64,000 bases of DNA from Halomonas elongata DSM 2581. GTDB taxonomy: Bacteria > Pseudomonadota > Gammaproteobacteria > Pseudomonadales > Halomonadaceae. Position 1 is the stretch's first letter, and each line of letters opens with the position of its first letter. The position numbers and the translations under genes are program-made. Location of the stretch: the NCBI RefSeq assembly GCF_000196875.2, contig NC_014532.2, positions 3,286,001 through 3,350,000 on the forward strand. The letters run 5' to 3'. This document shows, in pieces, positions 54,842-63,622 of this stretch. The notes below the pieces were generated by a model. It saw nothing but the letters and a program-made list of their open reading frames with translations, made no database searches and had not been told where the DNA came from.

Positions 54842-55768
54842 ATGACCACTGAACCCCTTACCCACGACGGTGACCGTCATGCCCCGGGCGATGATCTCGC
54901 TCCGGGTGCGGCGCCGGCAGCCGGCGAGAGCCTGACGCGCGACGCCTGGCGTCGCCTCAAGCAGAACCGCGCGGCCATGGTCAGCCTGGTGATGCTGAGC
55001 GTCATCACGGTGATATGTGTCTTCGGCCCCTATGTATTGCCCTGGGGCCTGGCCGATGTCGACTGGAACGCCTTCAATGCCCCGCCCAGCATCGAGAACG
55101 GCCACCTGCTGGGCACCGACGCCAATGGCCGCGACCTGCTCACCCGCACGCTGTACGGCGGCCGGGTATCGCTGTCGGTTGCCCTGGTGGCGAGCCTCGT
55201 CAGCCTGGTGATCGGCGTGCTCTACGGCGCCATCTCCGGTTATCTCGGCGGGCGGGTGGACAACATCATGATGCGCTTCGTCGACATCATGTACTCGCTG
55301 CCCTTCATGTTCCTGGTGATCCTGCTGATGGTGGTGTTCGGCCGCAACATCCTGCTGATCTACGCTGCCATCGGCGCCGTGGAGTGGCTGGACATGGCGC
55401 GCATCGTGCGCGGCCAGACCCTGGCACTCAAGCAACGCGAATTCGTCGAGGCGGCCCACGCCCTGGGCGTGCGCGACTCCAGAATCGTCACCCGCCACCT
55501 GATTCCCAATGCCATCGGCCCGGTGATCGTCTACGTCACCCTGACCGTACCCAAGGTCATCCTGCTCGAGAGTTTCCTGTCGTTCCTCGGCCTCGGCGTG
55601 CAGGAACCGCTGACCAGCTGGGGCGTGCTGATCTCCGAAGGCACCGACATGATGCAGAGTTCTCCCTGGATGCTGCTGGTGCCCTCGGTATTCCTGGCGA
55701 TGACGCTGTTCTGCCTCAACTTCCTGGGCGATGGATTGCGCGACGCCCTGGACCCCAAGACCCGCTAG
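54842..55768 (+). CDS. Peptide ABC transporter permease, OppC/DppC type
   Basis: 308 residues. OppC-type N-terminus (DAWRRLKQNRAAMVSLVML), the LLGTDANGRDLLTRTLYGGR motif, and EAA loop VEAAHALGVRDSRIVTRHLIPNA. Heterodimer partner of the OppB-type permease; starts 20 bp after it. Confidence 0.96.
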   Translation: MTTEPLTHDGDRHAPGDDLAPGAAPAAGESLTRDAWRRLKQNRAAMVSLVMLSVITVICVFGPYVLPWGLADVDWNAFNAPPSIENGHLLGTDANGRDLLTRTLYGGRVSLSVALVASLVSLVIGVLYGAISGYLGGRVDNIMMRFVDIMYSLPFMFLVILLMVVFGRNILLIYAAIGAVEWLDMARIVRGQTLALKQREFVEAAHALGVRDSRIVTRHLIPNAIGPVIVYVTLTVPKVILLESFLSFLGLGVQEPLTSWGVLISEGTDMMQSSPWMLLVPSVFLAMTLFCLNFLGDGLRDALDPKTR

Positions 55769-55777
55769 GAGGACGCC

Positions 55778-57376
55778 ATGAGCGACACCCTGCTCGAGAT
55801 CGACAACCTGAGCGTCGACTTCCAGCTTCCCGATGGCACCGTCCCGGCGGTCAAGGACGTGAGCTTCGACATCCGTGCCGGTGAGACGGTGGCGCTGGTC
55901 GGCGAATCCGGCTCCGGCAAGTCGGTCTCCTCCACCGCCGCCATGCGCCTGCTGCCCGAGCTGGCCCAGGCCCGCGGCGCGATCCGCTTCCGCGGCGAGG
56001 ATCTGCTTGCCGCCACGCCGCGCCGCATGCGACGCATCCGCGGCAATGCCATCTCGATGATCTTCCAGGAGCCGATGACCTCGCTCAATCCGCTGCACCG
56101 GATCGGCGCCCAGATCATCGAGGTCCTGACCCGGCACAACAAGGCCAAGGGCCGGGCGGCCCGCACCCGGGCCATCGAGCTGCTGGAACAGGTCGGCATT
56201 CCCGAGCCCGAGCGACGCATCGGCAGCTATCCCCACGAACTCTCCGGCGGCCAGCGCCAGCGGGTGATGATCGCCATGGCACTGGCCTGCGAGCCGGAAC
56301 TGCTGATCGCCGACGAGCCCACCACGGCCCTGGATGTCACGGTCCAGGCGCAGATCCTGCAACTGCTCAAGTCGCTGCAGGCGCGTTATGGCATGGCGAT
56401 CCTGTTCATCACCCATGACCTGGGTATCGTGCGCCACTTCGCCGACCGGGTCTGCGTGATGCGGCGCGGCGAGATGGTCGAACGCGGCGACACCGCCGAG
56501 GTCTTCACCAATCCCCGCCACGACTACACGCGCATGCTGATCGACGCCGAGCCGCGCGGCGGCAAGTCGCCGGTCGAGGCCAGCGCGCCGGTCCTGCTGG
56601 AAGCGCGAAACCTGCGCGTCCGCTTCGCTCTCAAGAAGCGCCTGTTCCGGCCCAGCTCGTACTTCGAGGCGGTACGCGGCATCGACCTGACCATCCAGCG
56701 TGGCCAGACCGTCGGCGTGGTCGGCGAATCCGGCTCCGGCAAGTCGACGCTCGGCCGCGCCCTGCTGCGCCTGCTCAAGAGCAGCGGCGACATCCGCTTC
56801 GACGACAGCGACCTCACCGCCCTGGATGGCGCCGGCATGCGCCCGCTGCGTTCGCGCCTGCAGGTCGTCTTCCAGGATCCCTTCGGCTCGCTCTCGCCAC
56901 GCCTGACCGTCGGTGAGGTCATCAGCGAAGGGCTACGCGTCCATCACCCGGAACTCGACCGGCGCCAGCGCGAACGCCGGGTCATCGAGGCCCTGGAGGA
57001 AGTGGCGCTCGACCCGGCCATGCGCAACCGCTATCCCCACGAGTTTTCCGGCGGCCAGCGTCAGCGCATCGCCATCGCTCGCGCCCTGGTGCTCAAACCG
57101 GAGTTCCTGCTGCTCGACGAACCGACCTCGGCACTCGACCGTTCCGTGCAGGTCACGGTGATCGAACTGCTGCGTAATCTCCAGGCGAAATACGGCCTGA
57201 CCTACCTGTTCATCAGCCACGACCTCGCGGTGGTACGCGCCCTGGCCGATACCGTGATGGTGATGAAATCTGGCCAGGTCGTCGAACAGGGACCGACCGA
57301 GGCGATCTTCGCCAACCCGCGCGAAGCCTATACCCGGGAACTGATGCGGGCGGCCTTCGTCGACGACGCCGCCTGA
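55778..57376 (+). CDS. Fused double ABC ATPase for peptide transport (OppD-OppF fusion, YejF-like)
   Basis: 532 residues with two complete nucleotide-binding domains. NBD1: Walker [12 protein letters not shown], signature [16 protein letters not shown], Walker [17 protein letters not shown]2: [44 protein letters not shown]. Together they power the transporter, so a single polypeptide replaces separate OppD and OppF. All Walker and signature residues look intact in both halves. An AGGAGG precedes the ATG. Confidence 0.96.
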   Translation: MSDTLLEIDNLSVDFQLPDGTVPAVKDVSFDIRAGETVALVGESGSGKSVSSTAAMRLLPELAQARGAIRFRGEDLLAATPRRMRRIRGNAISMIFQEPMTSLNPLHRIGAQIIEVLTRHNKAKGRAARTRAIELLEQVGIPEPERRIGSYPHELSGGQRQRVMIAMALACEPELLIADEPTTALDVTVQAQILQLLKSLQARYGMAILFITHDLGIVRHFADRVCVMRRGEMVERGDTAEVFTNPRHDYTRMLIDAEPRGGKSPVEASAPVLLEARNLRVRFALKKRLFRPSSYFEAVRGIDLTIQRGQTVGVVGESGSGKSTLGRALLRLLKSSGDIRFDDSDLTALDGAGMRPLRSRLQVVFQDPFGSLSPRLTVGEVISEGLRVHHPELDRRQRERRVIEALEEVALDPAMRNRYPHEFSGGQRQRIAIARALVLKPEFLLLDEPTSALDRSVQVTVIELLRNLQAKYGLTYLFISHDLAVVRALADTVMVMKSGQVVEQGPTEAIFANPREAYTRELMRAAFVDDAA

Positions 57377-57408
57377 CGAGCGACGGATTCCGACTCCCCC
57401 ATCCGGCC

Positions 57409-57430
57409 GCGGGCGCCCTCAGGCGCCCGC
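57409..57430 (+). terminator. Strong hairpin after the fused ATPase gene
   Basis: Perfect 9-bp stem GCGGGCGCC/GGCGCCCGC with loop CTCA, 33 bp past the stop. No T-run, so it could terminate partially, protect the upstream mRNA, or separate transporter and porin expression. Confidence 0.5.
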
Positions 57431-57493
57431 CAGGGGCGACTGCGGCCATACGCCAGGGCTTTGCCCTCCATTCACCCGCAAAGGAGACCGCCC

Positions 57494-57532
57494 ATGCAAG
57501 ACGGCATGATCACGGCAGGCGTACCGCCATGA
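57494..57532 (+). CDS. Possible 12-codon leader ORF before the porin
   Basis: MQDGMITAGVPP, preceded by a near-perfect Shine-Dalgarno (AAAGGAG, 7 bases ahead). Its TGA overlaps the ATG of a second small ORF (57529). The strong ribosome site is the main evidence; no codon bias or conservation can be judged at this length. Confidence 0.3.
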   Translation: MQDGMITAGVPP

Positions 57533-57657
57533 CGAGCCCGGCAGCATTTCACTCGCTGTCGGCCGATCCGACCGTCAACGAGCCGCTCCGCCATCCGCGG
57601 ATTCACAAGAAACACAACAACCCACAAGGTTTGGCATGTTCCATCATTACAAGCTGA
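57529..57657 (+). CDS. Possible 42-residue ORF overlapping the porin start
   Basis: Starts in an ATGA overlap with the preceding 12-codon ORF and ends TGA at 57657, 22 bp inside the porin gene in another frame. Could couple ribosome flow to the porin start, which has a weak site (AAGG). Composition is not clearly protein-like. Confidence 0.22.
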   Translation: MTSPAAFHSLSADPTVNEPLRHPRIHKKHNNPQGLACSIITS

Positions 57658-58760
57658 CCGGGCTGGCCGTCGCCATCGGCGCCGCCCTCTCGACCCAACA
57701 GGCCCTGGCCGTCACGGCCTACGAAACCGACCAGGACAAGCTCACCATCAGCGGGCGCATCGCCGCCGGCAGCAGCTTCATCGACAACGTCGATGATGAC
57801 CACGACCCGACCAATGCCGGCTCGCGCATTCGCCTGATCCACGAGCATGAATTCGAGCACGGCTGGTCATCCGTGGCACGCGCCGAATGGGGCTTCGACC
57901 CCTTCTTCGAGCACGGCAACGACGGTCATTACAAGCGCATGCTCTACGCCGGCGTCCGCCATGACGACTACGGTACCCTGCTGATCGGCAAGCAGTATTC
58001 GCTGTGGTACGACATGGTCGCCTACTGGACGGACTGGTTCTGGTACAACGGTGCCACCGCCCAGGGCAGCTTCAACGGCGCCTTCGGCGACGGCGGCTTC
58101 GAAGGCAATGGCCGCCCCGACAATGCGGTTTCCTACAAGAACACCTGGGGCGACTGGAGCCTCGGGCTGCTCTACCAGACCTCCCGCGACGACGTGCCGA
58201 CCGGTGCCGGCTATACCGGCAACCTGACCGGATTCGAGCGCGACTATACCGCCCAGGGGGCCGCCGTCTGGCAGCCAACCGAGGATCTGTCGCTGGGCGC
58301 GACCTACACCCACAGCGCCATCGACGGCAAGACCGCCGGCGGCGGCAAGCGCTCGAAGAACGTCGATGCCGGCCTGCTCGCCGCACGCTGGACGCCGGGC
58401 AACTGGTACTTCGCACTGACCGGCGGCCGCTACGACAACCTGGTACGCGACGGCAATTTCAGTGGCGTCAACACGACCGACGGCATCGTCGACGAGGCCC
58501 GGGGCGTCGAAGGGGTGGCGCTGTACAACCTCAAGGGTCAGGTGCCCGGCAAGGTACAGCTCTACACCGGCTTCAACCGCCTGGAGGACAGAGCCTCCGA
58601 GGCGCGCAGCGCTTTCTACCTGGCCGGCGCGGCCTGGCTGACCTTCGACGAGAACCTGATCATCGCCCTGGAGCGCAAGTTCGACGACTCCGTCGATGCC
58701 GACGGCGCAAGCGACATCGGCAACGACGAGACGAACCTGCTGGTGCGCTACAACTTCTGA
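57636..58760 (+). CDS. Outer-membrane porin, general (16-stranded type)
   Basis: 374 residues. Signal peptide (MFHHYKLTGLAVAIGAALSTQQALA), then a porin barrel with SGRIAAGSSFIDN, repeated aromatic-flanked strands (WSSVARAEWGFDPFFEHG; GTLLIGKQYSLWYDMV) and a C-terminal aromatic (LLVRYNF) for BAM recognition. Acidic loops suit a halophile. Located downstream of the peptide transporter, so it may admit peptides across the outer membrane; that link is inferred from position only. Confidence 0.92.
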   Translation: MFHHYKLTGLAVAIGAALSTQQALAVTAYETDQDKLTISGRIAAGSSFIDNVDDDHDPTNAGSRIRLIHEHEFEHGWSSVARAEWGFDPFFEHGNDGHYKRMLYAGVRHDDYGTLLIGKQYSLWYDMVAYWTDWFWYNGATAQGSFNGAFGDGGFEGNGRPDNAVSYKNTWGDWSLGLLYQTSRDDVPTGAGYTGNLTGFERDYTAQGAAVWQPTEDLSLGATYTHSAIDGKTAGGGKRSKNVDAGLLAARWTPGNWYFALTGGRYDNLVRDGNFSGVNTTDGIVDEARGVEGVALYNLKGQVPGKVQLYTGFNRLEDRASEARSAFYLAGAAWLTFDENLIIALERKFDDSVDADGASDIGNDETNLLVRYNF

Positions 58761-58843
58761 GCAGCGCTCTAGCGTCACGGTCGGGCCCGAGGCCCGGCCC
58801 CTCCGGGGCGATCCCTCGGGGGCAAAACGCAAAAGGGCAACGA

Positions 58844-58879
58844 AACGACGGGACCCGGCCAAGGCCGGGTCCCGTCGTT
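58844..58879. terminator. Bidirectional terminator between porin and fadL
   Basis: 17-bp perfect stem (58844-58860 with 58863-58879, AACGACGGGACCCGGCC and its complement) around a minimal loop, centred between the convergent porin and fadL genes. Confidence 0.85.
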
Positions 58880-58904
58880 GTCACGAAGCGCGAAGGGCGC
58901 GCCG

Positions 58905-60242
58905 TTAGAAGCGGTAATCCACCGAGAGAGCGAAGACGTTGGCATCGACCTCGTAGGTGCCGGACAGGTCGCCGCGAGTGGCATTCTCGGGCTTGGCGCC
59001 AGACTGATCGATGTCGCCATCATCGCCGAACACGCGCATGTAGCCTGCCGTCACGCCGAGGTCCGGCGTCGGCATCCAGGTCGCGCCGAGCGTCGCCCAG
59101 CGGCGATCGGCATCCGGCACACGCGGCGTACGGTGCTCGCTGTCCGGGACCGGCGATTCGTCGACCCCCAGGCCGGCCCGCAGGAGCCACTCCCGATTGA
59201 GCTGGTAGTTGGCCCCCACCGAGAAGGCCCAGGTATCGTCCCAGTTCTCGGTCGTGGTGCTCAGGTCCTGGCCACCGGACTTGACGACCAGCTTGTCGAA
59301 ACTGCTCCACTCGGTCCATTCGGCATTGGCCATCACGGCGAAGCGGTCGGTCAACTGATGATAGACGCCCAGGTTCATGTTGGCCGGCGTGGTCAGATCC
59401 GCCTTGCCCCCGGCATCACGCAGCTGCCCCATGGCCTGGGCGCCTGCCAGAATCTGCCGGCCGGCAGCATTGCTGGCGCTGTAGTTGACATCGCCCTCCA
59501 GCGTCAGGTCGACCTCGGAGCGATAACTGATCCCCAGACGGGTACGATCGGTGGCCTGGAACAGCGCCCCCAGGGTATAGCCATAGCCCCAGTCGTCGCC
59601 GGTGACCTCGGCCTTGCCATCGGCATTGCCGACCAGGGCCGGATTACCGGACATGCCGCCGAGATCGATCGCATTGGAAAGCGTTGCATCGGCATACTGG
59701 GCCCTCAGCCCCACGGCGAGGTTGAGACGATCGGTGGCGCGATAGTTCAGCGTCGGCTGGATATCGATGGTCTGCAGGTCGGTCTCGATGGCGTGATAAC
59801 GGCCGATCCAGTTCTTGTCGTACTCCGTCGAGAGGCCGTACGGCGCCGACACCGACAGACCGAAGTCGAACCGGTCATCGAGCTGCGTCTTGAAAGCGAA
59901 GCTGGGCACCCAGGCTTCCTCGCCCCCTTCGCGAGAGCCACCACGGTCATAGCTCAAAGGCAGCCCGGCGGGGCCCGCCGAGGCGTCGGTCAACTCGAAG
60001 TTGGCATCGATATAGGAAATGCCGCCGGCCACCTGGGTACCGTCGACGTTGCCGATGGCCGCCGGGTTGAAGGTCATGTAGCTGACATCCTCGGCACCGG
60101 CTGCCGCCCCGGCCATGGCGTTGCCCAGCGCCTTGGCGCTCTGTTCACGAACCTGGAAACCCGACGCGGCGGCCTGACTGGACGCCAGCACGGCGGATGC
60201 CAGGGTCACGGCGACGGTGAGCTTGTTGAGCTGGTTTTGCAT
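58905..60242 (-). CDS. fadL: Outer-membrane long-chain fatty acid transporter, FadL family
   Basis: 445 residues. Signal peptide (MQNQLNKLTVAVTLASAVLASSQAAA), then the FadL hatch-domain start SGFQVREQSAKALGNAMAG with the NPA motif (YMTFNPAAIGNV), and a 14-strand barrel ending in an aromatic (SVDYRF). Imports hydrophobic compounds such as long-chain fatty acids or hydrocarbons. TetR-type operator candidates lie in its promoter region. Confidence 0.92.
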   Translation of the reverse strand: MQNQLNKLTVAVTLASAVLASSQAAASGFQVREQSAKALGNAMAGAAAGAEDVSYMTFNPAAIGNVDGTQVAGGISYIDANFELTDASAGPAGLPLSYDRGGSREGGEEAWVPSFAFKTQLDDRFDFGLSVSAPYGLSTEYDKNWIGRYHAIETDLQTIDIQPTLNYRATDRLNLAVGLRAQYADATLSNAIDLGGMSGNPALVGNADGKAEVTGDDWGYGYTLGALFQATDRTRLGISYRSEVDLTLEGDVNYSASNAAGRQILAGAQAMGQLRDAGGKADLTTPANMNLGVYHQLTDRFAVMANAEWTEWSSFDKLVVKSGGQDLSTTTENWDDTWAFSVGANYQLNREWLLRAGLGVDESPVPDSEHRTPRVPDADRRWATLGATWMPTPDLGVTAGYMRVFGDDGDIDQSGAKPENATRGDLSGTYEVDANVFALSVDYRF

Positions 60243-60343
60243 GAGCAGACATCCCTAGTCGTGATGGGTGATTGTTATCTCGCTAGCCACGAGGGGCGGT
60301 CACGTGGCCTCAGTGTTTGCTAAACCCGTATCGGCGATCAAGT

Positions 60344-60398
60344 CCAAACGTTCGTTTTAACGCAAAACACGCTCATACTTTAGTCACACGAACGTTTG
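60344..60398 (-). promoter_or_regulatory. Candidate TetR-family (PsrA/FadR-like) operators upstream of fadL
   Basis: CAAACGTTCG (60345-60354) and its inverted copy CGAACGTTTG (60389-60398) occur 34 bp apart, each inside an A/T-rich setting, and CAAAC-N4-GTTTT resembles the CAAAC-Nx-GTTTG boxes of fatty-acid-responsive TetR regulators. They lie about 100-150 bp before fadL and on the far side of merR. No such regulator is in the window, so the identity is a guess. Confidence 0.4.
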
Positions 60399-60464
60399 TC
60401 TTCTGTCTTTTCAATCAGTTATGCAAAGCGCCCAACGCGCGCGACTTGTTGCCTCGTTGCCGCC

Positions 60465-60496
60465 TTGACCTTTGTGTGACACAAAGGTTTTACACT
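60465..60496 (+). promoter_or_regulatory. MerR-type promoter and 21-bp operator
   Basis: -35 TTGACC (60465-60470) and -10 TACACT (60491-60496) are separated by 20 bp, the over-long spacing remodelled by MerR regulators. Between them is a perfect palindrome (60468-60488) with 10-bp arms ACCTTTGTGT/ACACAAAGGT and a one-base centre, in the ACCTT...AAGGT frame used by CueR/ZntR-like proteins. It drives merR-copA and the small peptide. Confidence 0.9.
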
Positions 60497-60527
60497 GCGC
60501 CAACGTGACCATGCCACTGGAGGCATC

Positions 60528-60983
60528 ATGAAAGTCATCGACCTGGCACGACGAGCCGGCGTCACCGCCGAAACCGTGCGTCATTACACCCGCGAGGGCC
60601 TGCTCGCACCGGAGCGCGATCCAGACAACGGCTACCAGCGCTACGACAGCACCGACCTGGAACGCTTGCGCTTCATCCAGCGCGCCAGGACGCTCGGCTT
60701 CAGCGTGGCCGAAATCCGCCAGATCCTCGAACACGCCGACCATGGCGACTCGCCCTGCCCGCTGGTCCGCGACCTGATGGCCGAGCGCCTTCCGGAAATC
60801 CGCGCCCGGATTCGTGAACTCGAGGCGCTGGCATCGCGCATGGAACAGGCACTGGAAGCCTGGTCCGACATGCCCGATGGCACGCCGGACGGCCATAGCC
60901 TGTGCCGGCTGATCGAGAGTTTTCCCGAGGCACTGGCAACCGCAGACGACACCACGACACCTCGCCAGGAGGCTTCTTCATGA
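60528..60983 (+). CDS. MerR-family metal-responsive regulator
   Basis: 151 residues. Winged-helix HTH ([24 protein letters not shown]) and dimer helix. Metal-site cysteines are C77 (SPCPLV) and C126 (GHSLCRLIE, with His123 nearby); the positions equivalent to CueR Cys112 and Cys120 are Trp and Pro. E. coli CueR has Ser at 77, whereas Zn/Cd/Pb sensors have Cys there, so the sensed ion is uncertain. Its TGA overlaps the copA start, so it is autoregulated with the pump. Confidence 0.9.
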   Translation: MKVIDLARRAGVTAETVRHYTREGLLAPERDPDNGYQRYDSTDLERLRFIQRARTLGFSVAEIRQILEHADHGDSPCPLVRDLMAERLPEIRARIRELEALASRMEQALEAWSDMPDGTPDGHSLCRLIESFPEALATADDTTTPRQEASS

Positions 60984-63502
60984 GCACCCGATATGAGCGC
61001 CAGATTCCCGGCATGAGCTGCCAGGGCTGTGTCAGCCGCATGCGGAGCGCCATCCAGGCCCGCGACAGCGAGGCCGAGGTGGTCGGCGAACCCGCCGACA
61101 AGCGCCTGACGGTCACCACCTCGCTGGACGACGATGCGCTGGACGAGACCCTGAGCGAGGCCGGCTATCCGCCCGGCCCTGCCGCCGCCGACGACGCTAC
61201 CCCGGCGTCCGACGAGCCGGCGCCGGCCTCGGCGTCGCACGAAGCTCAAGCGGACACCGGCGACATCCGGCGACTTTCGATTTCCGGCATGACCTGCGCC
61301 AGCTGCGTACGCACCGTCCAGGGGGCGCTGGAAAGTGTACCGGGCATCACCGAGGCCAGTGTCAACTTCGGCACCCACACGGCCCAGGTGCGGGGCTCCG
61401 CCGATTTCGACGCTCTGGTCGGCGCCGTGGAAAGCGTCGGCTATGGTGCCGAACCCGTGCTCGACATGCGCGAGGCGGAGCGTACCCGTGCCGAGCGGGA
61501 AGGCGTCGAATATCGCCGCCTGATGCGTGGCGCGGCCTGGTCCCTGGCGCTGGCCGTACCGCTGATGGCCAGCATGCTCTTCTTCCATCCCCAGCCGATC
61601 GGCGCCGGACGCCTCTACTGGCTGGTGGTGGGCATGCTGACGCTGGCCGTGATGGTGCTGCCCGGTCGCCACTTCTTCCTCAATGCCTGGAAGAACCTGC
61701 GCCATCGCCAGGCCAACATGGATACCCTGATCGCCATGGGTACCGGCACCGCCTGGCTGTATTCCATGGCGGTGGTGGTCTTCGCCAGCGCCCTGCCGGA
61801 GGCCGCGCGCGGTATCTATTTCGAAGCCTCGGCGATGATCATCGGCCTGGTGCTGCTGGGCAATGCCCTGGAGCTGCGTGCTCGCGGTCGCACCAGCGAG
61901 GCATTGCGGCGCCTGCTCGACCTGCAGAGCCGCACCGCGCGGGTGATCCGTGACGGCGAGGAGCGCGAGGTCGATATCGACGCGGTACGCGAGGGGGATC
62001 ACCTGCGCGTGCGCCCCGGCGAGCGACTGCCGGTCGACGGCGACGTGCTCGAGGGTTCCAGCCATGTCGACGAGTCCATGCTCACCGGCGAACCGCTGCC
62101 GGTGGCCAAGGCGGTCGGTGACGAAGTCAGCGCCGGCACCGTCAACGGCAAGGGCGGCCTGGTCTATCGCGCCACCCGGGTCGGCGCCGATACCCGCCTC
62201 GGTCGCATCACCGAGCAGGTGGCCAGCGCCCAGAACTCGCGACCGCCCATCGGCCAGCTCGCCGATCGCATCTCCAGCATCTTCGTTCCCGCGGTGATGA
62301 TCATTGCCGTGATCACTGCCCTGGTCTGGTTCAACCTCGGCGCCGAGCCCCGGATCATCCATATGCTGGTCACCGCCACCACGGTACTGATCATCGCCTG
62401 CCCCTGCGCCCTGGGACTGGCCACGCCGATCTCCACCATGGTCGGCGTGGGCAAGGCCGCCGAACACGGCGTGCTGGTCAGAACCGGCGAGGCGCTGCAG
62501 ACCGCCAGTCGCCTGACCACGCTGGTGGTCGACAAGACCGGCACCCTGACCGAAGGCAAGCCCAGGGTCACCGAAACCGAGATCCTCGACGGCGACCGCG
62601 ATCAGGTGCTTGCCCTGGTGGCCGCCCTGGAGCGTGGCTCCGAACATCCGCTGGCCAATGCCCTTCTCGCCTACACCGAGGAAGCGGGGGTGGAAGCCGC
62701 AACCATCCATGACTTCCAGTCGGTGACCGGCGGCGGTGTCACGGCCCGCACCGAGCAAGGCACCGCGCTGCTGCTGGGCAATGCCCGACTGCTGCGGGAC
62801 CAGGACGTCGCGCTCGACGCCGGCCAGGATATCGCCGAACGCTTGCAGCGCCAGGCCCGTAGCGTCGTCCACCTGGCCATCGATGGCCGGCTCGCCGCCA
62901 TCTTCGGCATCAGCGACCCATTGCGCGACGACAGCGTGGCCGCCATCCAGCGCCTGCAGGCCGACGGCCTCAAGGTGGTCATGCTCACCGGCGACAACGC
63001 CCACACCGCCGAGGCCATCGCCCGCGAGGTCGGTATCGACGACTTCCGCGCCGATCTGCTGCCCGAGGACAAGCACGCCGAGATCGAACGCCTGCAAGGC
63101 GAAGGCGAGGTGGTGGGCATGGTCGGCGACGGCATCAATGACGCCCCGGCCCTGGCGCTGGCCGATGTTGGCTTCGCCATCGGCCAGGGCACCGATGTGG
63201 CCATCGAGAGCGCCGGCATCACCCTGATACGCGACTCGCTGCACGGCGTGGTCGCCGCCATCGAGATCAGTCGCGCCACCCTGCGCAACATCCGCCAGAA
63301 CCTGATGGGTGCCTTCGGCTACAACCTGCTCGGCATTCCCATCGCCGCCGGCGTGCTCTACCCGCTCACCGGCACCCTGCTGTCGCCGATGATCGCCGGC
63401 GCCGCCATGTCGCTGTCATCGATCACCGTGGTCGGCAACGCCAGCCGGCTGCGCCTGTTCACGCCGCGCGATGCGACCGACACTCGGGAGACGACATCAT
63501 GA
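60980..63502 (+). CDS. copA: Cu(I)/Ag(I)-exporting P1B-type ATPase
   Basis: 840 residues from the ATG at 60980. Two N-terminal metal-binding domains (GMSCQGC, C14/C17; GMTCASC, C106/C109), transmembrane CPC at 474-476 ([13 protein letters not shown]), phosphorylation site D518 in [12 protein letters not shown] loop [10 protein letters not shown], and [14 protein letters not shown]. The last helices carry YN (FGYNLLG) and MSLSS, the P1B-1 signature for monovalent copper/silver. Exports cytoplasmic Cu(I). Confidence 0.97.
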   Translation: MSTRYERQIPGMSCQGCVSRMRSAIQARDSEAEVVGEPADKRLTVTTSLDDDALDETLSEAGYPPGPAAADDATPASDEPAPASASHEAQADTGDIRRLSISGMTCASCVRTVQGALESVPGITEASVNFGTHTAQVRGSADFDALVGAVESVGYGAEPVLDMREAERTRAEREGVEYRRLMRGAAWSLALAVPLMASMLFFHPQPIGAGRLYWLVVGMLTLAVMVLPGRHFFLNAWKNLRHRQANMDTLIAMGTGTAWLYSMAVVVFASALPEAARGIYFEASAMIIGLVLLGNALELRARGRTSEALRRLLDLQSRTARVIRDGEEREVDIDAVREGDHLRVRPGERLPVDGDVLEGSSHVDESMLTGEPLPVAKAVGDEVSAGTVNGKGGLVYRATRVGADTRLGRITEQVASAQNSRPPIGQLADRISSIFVPAVMIIAVITALVWFNLGAEPRIIHMLVTATTVLIIACPCALGLATPISTMVGVGKAAEHGVLVRTGEALQTASRLTTLVVDKTGTLTEGKPRVTETEILDGDRDQVLALVAALERGSEHPLANALLAYTEEAGVEAATIHDFQSVTGGGVTARTEQGTALLLGNARLLRDQDVALDAGQDIAERLQRQARSVVHLAIDGRLAAIFGISDPLRDDSVAAIQRLQADGLKVVMLTGDNAHTAEAIAREVGIDDFRADLLPEDKHAEIERLQGEGEVVGMVGDGINDAPALALADVGFAIGQGTDVAIESAGITLIRDSLHGVVAAIEISRATLRNIRQNLMGAFGYNLLGIPIAAGVLYPLTGTLLSPMIAGAAMSLSSITVVGNASRLRLFTPRDATDTRETTS

Positions 63503-63570
63503 GCTGGATCATCAACCTCATCGGACTCGGCCTGATCGCCCTGATCGTCTGGTGGTTCTGGCTGGGTTGA
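63499..63570 (+). CDS. 23-residue hydrophobic membrane peptide in the copper operon
   Basis: Begins in a 4-bp ATGA overlap with the copA stop: [20 protein letters not shown] plus WLG, a single predicted transmembrane helix with an aromatic exit. The IVWWFWL core resembles the membrane anchor of small cupredoxin-type proteins seen in some copper loci, but no cupredoxin domain follows; the frame stops and the next gene starts 52 bp later. Either an independent microprotein that assists CopA, or the remnant anchor of a lost protein. Confidence 0.65.
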   Translation: MSWIINLIGLGLIALIVWWFWLG

Positions 63571-63622
63571 GTACAGGGACTGCTAAGCTGATAGGCAGGC
63601 AAGCGCGAACGGAGGCGATACC

